In this document: piece after piece, positions 1 through 9,643 of the stretch
Layout of the letters: every line of letters starts with the position of its first letter
Numbering within the stretch: the stretch's first letter is position 1
Source of the DNA: Pseudomonas sp. GM78
GTDB lineage: Bacteria > Pseudomonadota > Gammaproteobacteria > Pseudomonadales > Pseudomonadaceae
Direction: 5' to 3'
Assembly (NCBI RefSeq): GCF_000282475.1
Contig: NZ_AKJF01000206.1
Span: 1-54,140, forward strand
Length of the DNA stretch: 54,140 bases
Program-made: the position numbers and the translations under genes
The notes under the pieces: generated by a model
The model's database searches: none
Seen by the model: only the letters and a program-made list of their open reading frames with translations
Told to the model about the DNA's origin: nothing

Positions 1-3000
1 ACCTGCGCCTGGTGCAGCAAGGCGCCGACACCTTGCTGCAATGGGACCGGGACGGCGCAGGCATCGCCACTAACGGTTGGCAGACCATCATCACGTTGCA
101 GAATACCGAGGCGAGCACGCTGACCAGTGAGAACTTTGCACCGGCCACCTCGCCGGAAGCCAGTTTGTTCAACCTGATCGCAGGGGGTACCGGCGACGAT
201 TCGCTAACCGGCTCGGCGTCGGCCGATCGCCTGCTGGGCGATGGCGGTAACGATACGTTGTCTGGCCTTGCAGGCGACGACCAGCTCAACGGCGGTGCCG
301 GCAATGATCGGCTCGACGGGGGAGCGGGCAACGACAGCGCTCGTTACAGCGCCGGCATGAACCAATACACCGTCACCTTCGACCCGCGTGGCTATCTGGT
401 GGTCGAGGCGGGTGCAGGAAGTGGCGAGGCGGGGCGAGACCGGATCGATGATGTCGAGCAACTGCGCTTTGCCGATGGCACGATCACGGTCAACGGTGCT
501 CCCGGGGGGGAGCATCTGATCAACACCACCACGGCCAGCGATCAGTATTATCCGAGTGTGGCCGCACTGGCTGACGGTGGGTATGTGGTGAGCTGGACGT
601 CCAGCGGCCAGGACGGCAGCGGGCAAGGCATCTACGCGCAGCGCTACGACGCCAGCGGCGCAGCGGTGGGTAACGAGGTACGGGTCAACACCACCACGGC
701 CAACGATCAGGTTTTTCCGAGTGTGGCGGGGCTAACTGACGGTGGGTATGTGGTGAGCTGGACGTCCAGCGTCCCGGGCGGCAGCGGCATCTACGCGCAG
801 CGCTACGACGCCAGCGGCGCAGCGGTGGGTGAAGAGGTACGAGTCAACACCACCACGGCGAACTTTGGTTCTTATGCGAGTGTGACGGCGCTGGCAGACG
901 GCGGCTATGTGGTGGGCTCAGAGTCCTACACCTTCGTTCGGAGCGAAGGTTTATTTTTAATAAGGGCTGACGTAAACATGCAGCGCTATGACGCAGCGGG
1001 CATGGCACAGGGTGGTGAAGTTCATGTCAACACCAGTACGGTCGACATCGATATTTTCAACAGTCCAAATGACATACAACCGATGGTAGCTGGACTCAGC
1101 GACGGTGGCTATGTGGTGATCTATAGCCCGATCGACAGCGGCTATAACCTCTACGCGCAGCGCTACGATGTCAACGGTGCAGCGGTGGGTGCTGAGGTGC
1201 TGGTCACAAGCAATACGCATCCGTTTCAGTCCGAGCCGGCGATCGCTGGGCTCAGCGACGGTGGCTATGTGGTGACCTTCAGCCAGTACGACAGCAGTTT
1301 TGACCTCTACACGCAGCGCTTCGATGCCAACGGTGCAGCGGTGGGTGGTAAGGTGCAGGTCAACAGCACTACGCAGTTCAATGGTTATGAGCCGGCGATT
1401 GCAACGCTCAGCGCCGGTGGCTATGTGGTGAGCTGGAGTGCCCACAATCAGGATGGCAGTGGCGCGGGCATCTACACGCAGCGCTACGATGTCAACGGCA
1501 CACCGGTGGGAGGCGAAGTGCTGGTCAACAGCACGACCGTCGGCTTTGAGCAGCAACCGAAGATCGCCACGCTCAGCGACGGTGGGTATGTGGTGAGCTG
1601 GGTGTCCAGCGGGCAGGACGGCAGCGGCACGGGTATCTACGCACAGCGCTTCGACGCCAGCGGCCAGGCGGTCGCCAACACGCTGACGCTTGTGGGCGAT
1701 GCTGGCGACAACCTAATCCGGCTGGGCAGCGGCGACGAGCGCATTGTCGCAGGCGCTGGCAACGATATCTTGTTCGGTGGAGAAGGCCACGACACGGCAC
1801 TGTATCTGGGTAACCAACACGACTTTGCCTTTGGTGTGCAGGGTCGAGATCAGATCAGCATCAATGATTTGAATGCTGATGACGGCAACGAAGGCCTCGA
1901 TGCATTGCATGACTTCGAAACGTTGCGGTTTGGCGATGGTGTACAGCTGCAGGTACTTCGCGGCGAGGTGCGGGTCAACAGCACCGCCCTCGGCTATCAG
2001 TTTGATCCGACTATCGCGGGGCTCAGCGACGGCCAGTATGTGGTGAGCTGGGTGTCCCTGGACCAAGACGGCAGCGGTGGAGGCATCTACGCGCAGCGCT
2101 ACGCTGCCAGCGGCGCGGCGGTGGGTGACGAGGTGCGGGTCAACAGCACCACGCTTGACTATCAGGCGGGACCGGCGATCGTCGCGCTCAACGACGGTGG
2201 GTACGTGGTGAACTGGACATCCTTCGGCCAGGACGGCAGCGGTGGAGGCATCTACGCGCAGCGCTACGACGCCGGCGGCGCAGCGGTGGGGAACGAGGTG
2301 CGGGTCAACAGCACCACGCTCGACAGTCAGCACGAACCCGCGATCACCGCACTCAGCGACGGCGGCTATGTGGTGAGCTGGACATCCAACGGCCAGGACG
2401 GCAGCAGCTGGGGCATCTACGCGCAGCGTTACGCTGCTGGCGGCGCTGCGGTGGGTGACGAGGTGCGGGTCAACACCACCACTATCGACAGCCAGCAAGA
2501 CCCCGCGATCACTGCTCTCAGCGACGGCGGCTATGTGGTGAGCTGGACATCCAACGGCCAGGACGGCAGCGGCTGGGGCATCTACGCGCAGCGCTACGCT
2601 GCCAGCGGTGCAGCGCTGGGTAACGAGGTGCGGGTCAACACCACCACGCTTGATCATCAGTATGATTCGGCGATCGCCGCTCTCAGCGACGGCGGCTATG
2701 TGGTGAGCTGGACTTCCAACAGCCAGGAAGGCAGTGGCGCGGACATCTACACACAGCGCTACGCTGCCGGCGGTGCGGCGCTGGGTGACGAAGTGAGAGT
2801 CAACAGCACCACGGTCGACCAGCAGGCTGAGCCGGCGATCAGCGGGCTTAGCGACGGCGGTTATGTGGTGAGCTGGGCGTCCCACAGCCAGGACGGCAGT
2901 GGCTGGGGCATCTACGCGCAGCGCTACGCTGCTGACGGCGCAGCGGTGGGTAATGAGGTGCGGGTCAGCAGCACCACGCTCGACAGTCAGCACGAACCCG

Positions 3001-3509
3001 CGATCACCGCACTCGGCGACGGCGGCTATCTGGTGAGCTGGACGTCCGACGGCCAGGACGGCAGCAGATCTGGTATCTACAGCCAACGCTACGACGCCAA
3101 CGGCAACCCTGTCGCCGACCATCTCGAATGGACCGGCGACGCCTCTGCCAACCTGATCCGCAGTACCGTCGAAACCGACTGGTTCAGCGGCGGCACCGGT
3201 GCCGATACCTTCCAGTTCGCCCAGTTGCCGGACGATCGTGCCGACCTGATCACCGACTTCACCCAGGGCAGTGACGCCTTGGCGCTCAACAGTGCACTTT
3301 TCAACCTGCAAGGCCAGACCGTCGCCGACACACTGGCCAACGTCAGCGGCGAGCAGCACGAGGCGGCGGGCGCGCACCTGGTGTTCAACCAGAATGACCA
3401 CACGCTCTATTACGATGCCGACGGCGCAGCCAACGACAATGCGGTCGCAGTGGTGACCCTGGTGGGTGTGACGACTCTGACGGCAAGTGATGTGCAGATG
3501 TTCGTCTAA
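1..3509 (+). CDS. RTX-type secreted repeat protein, 5' end outside the window
   Basis: The frame is open from the left edge with no stop; the GTG at 12 sits inside a typical RTX C-terminal motif ([13 protein letters not shown]), so the real start is upstream. About residues 55-110 of the visible part are glycine/aspartate nonapeptides ([15 protein letters not shown]), which in this family bind calcium after export. Fourteen repeats of about 55 residues follow, each with a DGGYVVSW core and an [14 protein letters not shown] tail; a second short RTX-like segment interrupts them after repeat 7. The last ~130 residues ([23 protein letters not shown]) resemble the serralysin-type C-terminal domain used as a type I secretion signal. 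The likely product is a very large exported adhesin or exoprotein. No catalytic domain is visible in this portion, and no secretion ABC/HlyD genes are in the window. Confidence 0.85.
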   Translation, partial: LRLVQQGADTLLQWDRDGAGIATNGWQTIITLQNTEASTLTSENFAPATSPEASLFNLIAGGTGDDSLTGSASADRLLGDGGNDTLSGLAGDDQLNGGAGNDRLDGGAGNDSARYSAGMNQYTVTFDPRGYLVVEAGAGSGEAGRDRIDDVEQLRFADGTITVNGAPGGEHLINTTTASDQYYPSVAALADGGYVVSWTSSGQDGSGQGIYAQRYDASGAAVGNEVRVNTTTANDQVFPSVAGLTDGGYVVSWTSSVPGGSGIYAQRYDASGAAVGEEVRVNTTTANFGSYASVTALADGGYVVGSESYTFVRSEGLFLIRADVNMQRYDAAGMAQGGEVHVNTSTVDIDIFNSPNDIQPMVAGLSDGGYVVIYSPIDSGYNLYAQRYDVNGAAVGAEVLVTSNTHPFQSEPAIAGLSDGGYVVTFSQYDSSFDLYTQRFDANGAAVGGKVQVNSTTQFNGYEPAIATLSAGGYVVSWSAHNQDGSGAGIYTQRYDVNGTPVGGEVLVNSTTVGFEQQPKIATLSDGGYVVSWVSSGQDGSGTGIYAQRFDASGQAVANTLTLVGDAGDNLIRLGSGDERIVAGAGNDILFGGEGHDTALYLGNQHDFAFGVQGRDQISINDLNADDGNEGLDALHDFETLRFGDGVQLQVLRGEVRVNSTALGYQFDPTIAGLSDGQYVVSWVSLDQDGSGGGIYAQRYAASGAAVGDEVRVNSTTLDYQAGPAIVALNDGGYVVNWTSFGQDGSGGGIYAQRYDAGGAAVGNEVRVNSTTLDSQHEPAITALSDGGYVVSWTSNGQDGSSWGIYAQRYAAGGAAVGDEVRVNTTTIDSQQDPAITALSDGGYVVSWTSNGQDGSGWGIYAQRYAASGAALGNEVRVNTTTLDHQYDSAIAALSDGGYVVSWTSNSQEGSGADIYTQRYAAGGAALGDEVRVNSTTVDQQAEPAISGLSDGGYVVSWASHSQDGSGWGIYAQRYAADGAAVGNEVRVSSTTLDSQHEPAITALGDGGYLVSWTSDGQDGSRSGIYSQRYDANGNPVADHLEWTGDASANLIRSTVETDWFSGGTGADTFQFAQLPDDRADLITDFTQGSDALALNSALFNLQGQTVADTLANVSGEQHEAAGAHLVFNQNDHTLYYDADGAANDNAVAVVTLVGVTTLTASDVQMFV
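508..3120 (+). repeat. Fourteen tandem ~165-bp coding repeats
   Basis: Each unit encodes roughly EVRVNSTT..., a [10 protein letters not shown] core, QDGSG and [14 protein letters not shown]. Units 1-7 lie before about 1680 and units 8-14 after about 1968; the gap encodes an RTX-like block. Units 8-14 are the most alike, which suggests recent expansion; units 3-5 are the most divergent. Repeats this similar at DNA level could change copy number by recombination. Confidence 0.85.
930..960 (+). other. Terminator-like hairpin inside a repeat of the RTX gene
   Basis: ACCTTCG (930-936) and CGAAGGT (944-950) form a perfect 7-bp stem with a 7-nt loop, followed by an AT-rich T-tract (TTATTTTTAATAA). 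It lies in-frame in repeat 3, exactly where the usual [10 protein letters not shown] stretch is replaced by unrelated residues. It looks like an intrinsic terminator but is inside an open frame, so its role is unknown. Confidence 0.4.
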
Positions 3510-3515
3510 GGTGCC

Positions 3516-3548
3516 GGGGGCTGCAGGACAAACCCGTCCTCAACCCCC
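3516..3548. terminator. Possible hairpin between convergent genes
   Basis: GGGGG (3516-3520) can pair with CCCCC (3544-3548) and AGGAC (3525-3529) with GTCCT (3536-3540). It lies between the RTX stop and the end of the convergent LuxR gene and overlaps that gene's stop. No T-tract follows, so terminator function is weakly supported. Confidence 0.3.
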
Positions 3549-4646
3549 GATCAACCGGGTGAAGAGCTTGATCAGTTGCACCTGACCGGTGGTGCCGGTT
3601 TTGCGAAACAGTGCGCGCAGTTGGGTCCGCACAGTGTTGATGGAGACGCTCAGGCGCGCCGCGCAGTCTTTCAGGGGCAGCCCCTGGGCCAGCAGTTCGG
3701 CCAGTCGCAGTTCGGCTGGGCTGAGCTGGAAAAGCTCGGCCAGCAATGGGCTTGGCAAGCGATTTTCCAGCAGTGCCAGTAGCACCAAGGGTTTGTTGAA
3801 GTGACGGTTGTAGCCCGCGTCGGCGGGAACCGGAGTGACCAGCAATTCTTGTGATTGGGTAGTGTCGAGGCGTAGGCAGCCGGCCTGGCGCTTGCCGTCT
3901 TTACCCGCAGCACGGCGGATAAGTGTCCGCAGACGAGTGTCTTGAATCGTGCTGTGCAGATGGGCGAATTTTTCAAACAGCGGTGAACCACTCAGGCTCA
4001 TGTGCCGCGCGGCCTGATTGCAGTGCAGCACCTGGCCCTCGTCATCGAGCAGCCAGAGCGGCGTCGTGTGGTGGTCCAGCAACAGGTCGCGCTTGGCCAG
4101 GTCCTGTTCCAGGCAGTTGATCCTGGCAGACACTTTGACCGCCTTGAGCAAGTGCGGGGTGATTCGCTCCAGCAGCGCATAGTGCCAGGCAGAGGGGGAA
4201 GGCGCGCCGACCTGGTGGAGTACGGTCAGGTAGATGCCCGAATCGGTCTGCTCATCGAGTCTGACGCTGGCGACATGATGCAGGCCATGAGGAAGGTAGG
4301 GCGCCTGATCATTCGGATCGTGCAGGGCATGCTCACTCCCGAAATCGATGAGCGCCTTGCGCCAGGAGCCCAAGGAGTGGAAACCACTGAAATCCAGGCC
4401 CGGGGTAAGCTGCCAATGCAGGCTGTTGTAGCCGTTCAATCCTGCAGGGGTGCGCAGGTTGATGGTCGGAGCGGCTTGGGCGTCGCTCTTGTGGTGACTG
4501 GCGTAGAACAAAAAAACCTTCTGATGACCGCTGGCCTCGACCAGTCGCTCCAGCAAGGGCTGCCAGCTTGTTATACCCAGCGCAGACTCATAGCACAGGT
4601 CGACGAGTTCGTCGTACAGCCGCTGTTTGTGTCCTTGTTTCACCAT
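3540..4646 (-). CDS. LuxR-family transcriptional regulator
   Basis: This 368-residue protein ends in a LuxR-type helix-turn-helix (LSPAELRLAELLAQGLPL, then SVSINTVRTQLRALFRKTG) over about its last 60 residues. The N-terminal 300 residues show no receiver domain; a PAS-like stretch (PLWLLDDEGQVLHCNQAARH) lies about residues 195-215. I chose the ATG at 4646 because MVKQGHKQRLYDELVDLCYE is a typical start for this group; the open frame extends to an ATG at 4787, but those 47 residues look non-coding. It stands alone, convergent with the RTX gene. Whether it controls that gene cannot be told from sequence. Ligand unknown. Confidence 0.85.
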   Translation of the reverse strand: MVKQGHKQRLYDELVDLCYESALGITSWQPLLERLVEASGHQKVFLFYASHHKSDAQAAPTINLRTPAGLNGYNSLHWQLTPGLDFSGFHSLGSWRKALIDFGSEHALHDPNDQAPYLPHGLHHVASVRLDEQTDSGIYLTVLHQVGAPSPSAWHYALLERITPHLLKAVKVSARINCLEQDLAKRDLLLDHHTTPLWLLDDEGQVLHCNQAARHMSLSGSPLFEKFAHLHSTIQDTRLRTLIRRAAGKDGKRQAGCLRLDTTQSQELLVTPVPADAGYNRHFNKPLVLLALLENRLPSPLLAELFQLSPAELRLAELLAQGLPLKDCAARLSVSINTVRTQLRALFRKTGTTGQVQLIKLFTRLIGG

Positions 4647-5017
4647 GCTGAGTTGGCCTTTTGCCTTGAGGGAATACCTTGTAACGATGATGGCGTATTG
4701 CTTTATATATGGTTCAAGGTCGGCAGCTCTGCAATGCCGGTGGTCGGGATAGGAGCTGCGAGGAGATGAAAAACATGCATGCGACATGAGTGCGTTGTCA
4801 GCAGTTTCTTTTCAGGTGGAGCATAAATGCTTGCAACGAGTATCGATGTCCCGCGGGACAGTCACTGACAAGGCGACATTCGACGGTGGAAGACGGAATG
4901 CCAATTTAAATGACTGCTATTGGCCGATAGTTGCCCGAAGGGCAGCAACTGGCCGATGGCAGCCGGTTGCGAGGATCAACAGTCGCAGGGGACGAATCCC
5001 CCTGACTTTCGCCTTAC
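4647..5017. other. 371-bp intergenic region
   Basis: This must hold the LuxR promoter, reading left. AT-rich tracts near 4690-4715 could be promoter DNA, but I see no clear -35/-10 pair. An interspersed repeat copy lies at 4914-4950. A plus-strand open frame through the region (4786-5082) has neither family features nor a ribosome site. Confidence 0.5.
4914..4950. repeat. Interspersed intergenic repeat, copy 1
   Basis: It shares the ordered blocks GACTGCT, TTGGCCG, TGCC and CGAAGGGCAGCAA with 18271-18317. The two copies differ in spacing between blocks. Both sit in gene-free DNA, so this is a dispersed repeat and not coding sequence. Confidence 0.55.
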
Positions 5018-6133
5018 TTAATTCGCCACCGTCTCGCCATAAGCGGGATAGTCGGTATAGCCTTTGGTTGAGCTGCCGTTAACGCCATAAAAAGTAGTCC
5101 GATCCCCTTCAGCGATCGGCCAGCCGTTTTGCATCCGTTGGACCAGGTCGGGGTTGGAAATGAAGGGGCGGCCAAACGCGATCAGGTCCAGGTCGCCGGC
5201 TTCCAGTGCAGCCTCCGCCAGCTCCCGGTTGAAGCCTCCCGCAGCGATCAGCGTGCCTTGGTACGCTTGGCGAAACTGGTTGGCGAAGCCCTCGGGAATC
5301 GCTTCTGCGCCAATCGTCAGCTGATCACTCAAATGCACATACGCCAGGTCTCGGTCATTGAGTGCTGAGGCCAGGCTCAGCCAGGTCTCGGTTTCTTCGG
5401 CGTAGGGGTGCATGTCGAAAAGGCGACCAAACGGGGATAGTCGCACGCCCACTCGGGCACTGCCGATCGCTGTGGCCAGGGCATCGAGCGTTTCGAGCAG
5501 GAAGCGTTGGCGATTGGCGATGGAACCGCCGTAGGTGTCCTGGCGATTGTTCAATGCACCGTTGAGGAATTGCTCGAAGAGATAGCCGTTGGCGCCGTGC
5601 AATTCGATGCCGTCAAAGCCTGCCTCTATCGCTCGACGCGCGGCGCTCACGAAGTCAGCGGTAATGCGCTGGACTTCAGAGGTGCCCAATGCTCTCGGCA
5701 CGCTTGCTTGCACGGGGCCTGGCTGGCCTTTTTCAACCCACGCATAGGCATTCGAGTGGGCGGCAACGGTAGCCACCGACGACACCGGCGCGGCGCCTCC
5801 CGGCTGCAGTGAGACATGGGACATGCGCCCCACATGCCACAGCTGCGCGAAGATTCGCCCGCCTTTGGCGTGGACGGCATCAGTGACCCGGCGCCAGCCT
5901 TGGGTCTGTTCATTGCTATAGAGACCGGGGTTGAACAGGTAGCCACAGCCCTCGCGGGAAATCGGTATGCCTTCACTGATGATCAGCCCGGCAGAAGCTC
6001 GCTGGGCGTAGTAGAGCACAGTGTGTTCATCCGGAATGTCGTTCAGGGCGCGTGCCCGGGTCATGGGGGCCATGACCACGCGGTTGGCCAACCGGGTGCC
6101 GGCCAGATCATAGGATTTGAATAATGGGTTCAT
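5018..6133 (-). CDS. Old Yellow Enzyme-family alkene reductase
   Basis: A 371-residue FMN-dependent ene-reductase of the NemA/OYE class, which reduces activated C=C bonds of enones, maleimides or nitro-compounds with NAD(P)H. The N-terminus (LANRVVMAPMTRARA) is the usual first strand. The substrate pair H179 and N182 (ELHGANGYLFEQFLNG) is followed by the proton-donor Tyr184, and the FMN phosphate loop reads FGRPFISNPDL. Full length. The NTF2-like gene lies 36 bp upstream on the same strand and a LysR gene diverges beyond it, giving a small regulated ene-reduction unit. Natural substrate unknown. A second OYE lies at 33697-34794. Confidence 0.93.
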   Translation of the reverse strand: MNPLFKSYDLAGTRLANRVVMAPMTRARALNDIPDEHTVLYYAQRASAGLIISEGIPISREGCGYLFNPGLYSNEQTQGWRRVTDAVHAKGGRIFAQLWHVGRMSHVSLQPGGAAPVSSVATVAAHSNAYAWVEKGQPGPVQASVPRALGTSEVQRITADFVSAARRAIEAGFDGIELHGANGYLFEQFLNGALNNRQDTYGGSIANRQRFLLETLDALATAIGSARVGVRLSPFGRLFDMHPYAEETETWLSLASALNDRDLAYVHLSDQLTIGAEAIPEGFANQFRQAYQGTLIAAGGFNRELAEAALEAGDLDLIAFGRPFISNPDLVQRMQNGWPIAEGDRTTFYGVNGSSTKGYTDYPAYGETVAN

Positions 6134-6169
6134 CAGAAACTCTGCAAATGAGGGAGAAGAGGGGATGTA

Positions 6170-6715
6170 TCAGGACGGCAGAACCAGCCCGTTGCCCGGA
6201 TCGCCGCCGCCGACATCGGGTTCAGGCCACACCACATCCAGGCGGGTACGGCTGATCAGCCATTGACCATCCACCCGTCGATACTCATCGGCGTACAGCC
6301 CAACCAGCAGCAAAGGGTTCTGGCCCGGCGCCCGCTGGGTGGCGAAGTCGATCAAATAGCAACGGCCTTCGGCCCGGTCTTCATCAAGGATCTCGATCCA
6401 GTGATTCGACACCGCGTGCAGGAAGGGATACGCCCCACGTTGTTGCTGATCGAATGCCGAGAATGCTTCAGACAAGCCCTGCGCGATGGCGTCACGCCCC
6501 CGCCAGCCAGCGCGATCAACCTGGCAAATGGCGTCATCGGTAAACAACTGCGCGAGCGCATCCATCCGGTTGGCGTCGAGGTGATGGCAGTAGCGCAATC
6601 GCAGGTTCCTGATCGCTTCCAGCGTGAGCAATCGGTTCAAGTCGGTGTTCAGGGTGGCCTCCAGGGGAAGGTCGTTTAAAAGTGCGGCCACCTTAATCCA
6701 GTCTGCAAATTCCAT
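6170..6715 (-). CDS. NTF2/SnoaL-like protein
   Basis: This 181-residue protein has the SnoaL-type cone-fold opening: LEAIRNLRLRYCHHLDANRM, then LAQLFTDDAICQVD and GRDAIAQGL, and a later ISRTRLDVVWPEP strand. Relatives include small isomerases, dehydratases and ring-hydroxylating-dioxygenase small subunits, so the fold does not fix the reaction. It is the first gene of a two-gene operon with the OYE and is divergent from the LysR gene, 71 bp apart. That suggests it acts on the same, unidentified, substrate. Confidence 0.8.
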   Translation of the reverse strand: MEFADWIKVAALLNDLPLEATLNTDLNRLLTLEAIRNLRLRYCHHLDANRMDALAQLFTDDAICQVDRAGWRGRDAIAQGLSEAFSAFDQQQRGAYPFLHAVSNHWIEILDEDRAEGRCYLIDFATQRAPGQNPLLLVGLYADEYRRVDGQWLISRTRLDVVWPEPDVGGGDPGNGLVLPS

Positions 6716-6786
6716 TAATCCGTGAAAATTACGATCAGTTGATCCTCTAGGGATAGAATCAGGTTTTCATGTCAGTGGAGCCAGTG

Positions 6787-7713
6787 ATGGATTCCCTTCA
6801 ATTCGATGGCATCCCCGAGTTCATCCTGGCTGCGCAATGCGGGAGTTTCACGGCGGCTGCGTTGCAACTGGGTGTGACCAGTTCGGCGGTGGGCAAGAGC
6901 GTGACCCGGCTGGAAAAACGCCTCGGCACCAAGCTGCTGCATCGCACCACGCGCAAACTGAGCTTGACCAGCGAGGGGGAGATTTACCTCGCCAGTTGCT
7001 TGCGGGTGATGGACGAGTTGCGGGGCGTTGAAGGCAGCTTCCTCAACGGCGTTGCCGAACCGAAGGGACGTCTGCGGATTGATCTGCCGGCCGCCTTTGG
7101 ACGGCGGCATATCGCACCGATGCTGATTGCCCTGGCGCGGCAATACGCGCAACTGGACTTGACCCTGACCTTTGGTGAACGGACGGTCGACATGATCAAC
7201 GATGGCATTGATCTGGCGGTACGAATCGGCGATCTCAAGGATGATCCGGAGCTGGTGGCGCGCCGGCTCGGTGAGCAACACCTGGTGGTCTGTGCGGCGC
7301 CCGACTATTTGAGCCGATGCCCGCCGATCCGGCACCCGTCCGATTTGCTTGCGCGCGATTGCATCATTGCCTGGCGCAGGGGGCTGCGCATGACGTGGTT
7401 GCTGAGCAATGCCAAAGGCGAGGTGCAAGAGCAGGAAGTGCGAGTGCGCCATGAGTTCGGCGACGGTGACATGATGCTGCGCGCGACCCTGGATGGCTGC
7501 GGACTTTGCCAGTTGCCCACCTGGCTGGTTTCCGAACACTTGCGCAGCGGCGCATTGGTCACGGTCCTGGACGACCACGCGGGAGCAACCATGCCTATCC
7601 ACGTCATCTGGCCGCGCACGCGTTACCTCCAACCGAAGGTGAGAATGGTCGTCGATGCCTTGCTCGAGATGGCTCAAGAGCAAGTCGTCCTGTTCGGCGC
7701 AAGCCGGGATTGA
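6787..7713 (+). CDS. LysR-family regulator
   Basis: A 308-residue LysR regulator: N-terminal winged helix (FTAAALQLGVTSSAVGKSVT, RLEKRLGTKLLHRTTRKLSL) and a C-terminal periplasmic-binding-like effector domain. I prefer the ATG at 6787 because GGAG lies six bases before it; the ATG at 6769 would add six residues. It is divergent from the NTF2/OYE pair, the usual LysR arrangement, so it probably controls that operon and itself from the short shared region. Confidence 0.9.
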   Translation: MDSLQFDGIPEFILAAQCGSFTAAALQLGVTSSAVGKSVTRLEKRLGTKLLHRTTRKLSLTSEGEIYLASCLRVMDELRGVEGSFLNGVAEPKGRLRIDLPAAFGRRHIAPMLIALARQYAQLDLTLTFGERTVDMINDGIDLAVRIGDLKDDPELVARRLGEQHLVVCAAPDYLSRCPPIRHPSDLLARDCIIAWRRGLRMTWLLSNAKGEVQEQEVRVRHEFGDGDMMLRATLDGCGLCQLPTWLVSEHLRSGALVTVLDDHAGATMPIHVIWPRTRYLQPKVRMVVDALLEMAQEQVVLFGASRD

Positions 7714-7758
7714 TGTCGAACTGGCTGGCACCTGTTTCCAGGTGCCTTGTCCCTGTGG

Positions 7759-8781
7759 TTAAAGCCAGGCCTTGATTTGAGTGCAAACCGCTTGGGTTGA
7801 AATCCCGTAACGATCATGGAGTGTCGGCAGCGCCCCGGCATCGAGGAACGCGTCGGGCAGGGCGATCTGCCGGAAGGTGGGCGTGACGCCATTGCGCAGC
7901 AACACACCGGCCACTGCTTCGCCCAGCCCACCAATGATCGAGCTGTTCTCTGCGGTGACCACCAGGCGACTCGGTTTGCGGGCTTCGGCCAGAATGGTTT
8001 GCTCATCGAGCGGCTTGATCGTCGGCACGTGCAGCACGGCGACATCGACGCCGTCCGCTTGCAGCGCTTTGGCAGCCTCCAGTGCACGCATGGTCATCAG
8101 GCCGGTGGAGATGATCAGCACATCGTTGCCGGTACGCAGGGTCTTGGCTTTGCCGATCTCGAATTGGTAGCCGTACTCGTCCAGCACCAGCGGCACATTG
8201 CCGCGCAACAGGCGCATGTAGACCGGTCCCTGGTGCGCCGCGATGGCGGGCACGGCCTGTTCGATTTCCAGTGCGTCGCACGGGTCGACGATCATCAGGT
8301 TGGGCATGGCGCGGAAGATCGCCAGGTCGTCCGTGGCCTGGTGGCTGGGGCCGTAACCGGTAGTAAGACCGGGCAAGCCGCAGACGATCTTGACGTTGAG
8401 GTTCTCCTCGGCGATGGCCATGCAGATGAAGTCGTAGGCGCGGCGCGAAGCGAACACGGCGTAGGTGGTGGCAAAGGGCACGAAGCCTTCACGGGCCATC
8501 CCCGCTGCCGCACTCATCAGCAGCTGTTCGGCCATGCCCATTTGATAAAAGCGATCGGGATGGGCCTTGGCGAAGATGTGCAGGTCGGTGTACTTGGACA
8601 GGTCGGCGGACAGGCCGACGATATCTTTGCGCTGATCCGCCAGCGCGGCCAGTGCATGACCAAATGGCGCCGACTTGGTGGCTTGGCCCTCAGAGGCGAT
8701 CGAGGCGATCATCGCCGAAGTGGTCAGGCGTTTCTTGGCCGGCGTAACCGTGGAAGTCGGAGTGTTGGCTGCGTTGCTCAT
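7759..8781 (-). CDS. Transketolase-like, C-terminal subunit
   Basis: The 340-residue protein matches the pyrimidine-binding and C-terminal domains of transketolase. GMAEQ carries the glutamate that activates thiamine diphosphate (Glu85), and TGYGPSHQATDDLAIFRAMP is the conserved loop near the active site. It works as a heterodimer with the N-terminal subunit just upstream; its ATG overlaps that stop by 4 bp, indicating translational coupling. Split transketolases occur in specialised sugar pathways (apulose-4-phosphate and sulfoquinovose routes are known examples), so this is probably not the housekeeping enzyme. Substrate unknown. Confidence 0.9.
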   Translation of the reverse strand: MSNAANTPTSTVTPAKKRLTTSAMIASIASEGQATKSAPFGHALAALADQRKDIVGLSADLSKYTDLHIFAKAHPDRFYQMGMAEQLLMSAAAGMAREGFVPFATTYAVFASRRAYDFICMAIAEENLNVKIVCGLPGLTTGYGPSHQATDDLAIFRAMPNLMIVDPCDALEIEQAVPAIAAHQGPVYMRLLRGNVPLVLDEYGYQFEIGKAKTLRTGNDVLIISTGLMTMRALEAAKALQADGVDVAVLHVPTIKPLDEQTILAEARKPSRLVVTAENSSIIGGLGEAVAGVLLRNGVTPTFRQIALPDAFLDAGALPTLHDRYGISTQAVCTQIKAWL

Positions 8782-9626
8782 TGGTTGTTTCCTTCTTCAA
8801 GGTTGCTCAGTGCCAGGTCCCATTCGTGTTCTTCGACGCGGATGAAGTGGGTCTTTTCGCGGGTTTCCAGGAAGGGCACGCCCTTGCCCATTCTGGTGTC
8901 GCAGATGATCACGCGAGGTTGCGCGCCAGGGTGGTTACGCGCGGCATCGAACGCGGTGACCAGTGCCTCCAGATCATTGCCATCGACGCGCTGGGTGAAC
9001 CAGCCGAAGGCCTGCCAGCGATCGACGATGGGTTCGAACGAAAGGATCTCACTCGAATGACCATCGGCCTGCTGGTTGTTGACGTCGACGATGGCGATCA
9101 GGTTGTCCAGCTTCCAGTGCGATGCCGACATCACCGCTTCCCAGGTCGAGCCTTCGTTCAGTTCGCCGTCCGACAGCAGGTTGTAGACGAAGGAGGGTGA
9201 GCCTTTGCGCTTGAGGCCCAGGCAGGCACCGACGGCGATGCCCAGGCCCTGGCCGAGCGAACCGCCGGTGATCTCCATGCCCGGGGTGTAGGCGGCCATG
9301 CCCGACATCGGCAGGCGGCTGTCATCGGCGCCGTAGGTTTCCAGTTCGTCCAGCGGGATGATCTCGGCTTCGATCAGGGCCGCGTACAGGGCAATCGCGT
9401 AGTGACCGATCGACAGGTAGAAGCGATCGCGGGCTTCCCATTCCGGGTCTTCGGGCCGGTAGCTCAGGGCGTGGAAGTAGGACACGGCCAGCAGGTCGGC
9501 GGCGCCGAGAGCCTGGCCGACGTAGCCTTGCCCTTGAACCTGACCCATGCGCAGGGCGTGGCGGCGAATGTTGTGGGCGCGTTGCGCCAGCGTCGTGGAT
9601 GACGTGAATGCGGTTTGAGCAGTCAT
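8778..9626 (-). CDS. Transketolase-like, N-terminal (TPP-binding) subunit
   Basis: A 282-residue protein with the TPP-binding half of transketolase: RFYLSIGHYAIALYAAL, the GGSLGQGLGIAVG loop, and SDGELNEGSTWEA followed about 25 residues later by VDVNN. The classical GDG...NN motif therefore reads SDG...NN. The start at 9626 has TTGGAG upstream; the open frame runs further up but would overlap the MFS gene. It is third in a minus-strand operon SDR - MFS - TK-N - TK-C, 17 bp after the MFS stop. Confidence 0.9.
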   Translation of the reverse strand: MTAQTAFTSSTTLAQRAHNIRRHALRMGQVQGQGYVGQALGAADLLAVSYFHALSYRPEDPEWEARDRFYLSIGHYAIALYAALIEAEIIPLDELETYGADDSRLPMSGMAAYTPGMEITGGSLGQGLGIAVGACLGLKRKGSPSFVYNLLSDGELNEGSTWEAVMSASHWKLDNLIAIVDVNNQQADGHSSEILSFEPIVDRWQAFGWFTQRVDGNDLEALVTAFDAARNHPGAQPRVIICDTRMGKGVPFLETREKTHFIRVEEHEWDLALSNLEEGNNQ

Positions 9627-9643
9627 GGTGAAACTCCAATGAA

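Noticed and set aside
1713-3401. Long minus-strand open frame opposite the RTX repeats
   Set aside because: Its repeats are simply the reverse of the plus-strand repeats; no ribosome site or recognisable domain.
4786-5082. Plus-strand open frame of 98 codons upstream of the OYE end
   Set aside because: It runs through a dispersed repeat and into the OYE gene, with no ribosome site or family features.
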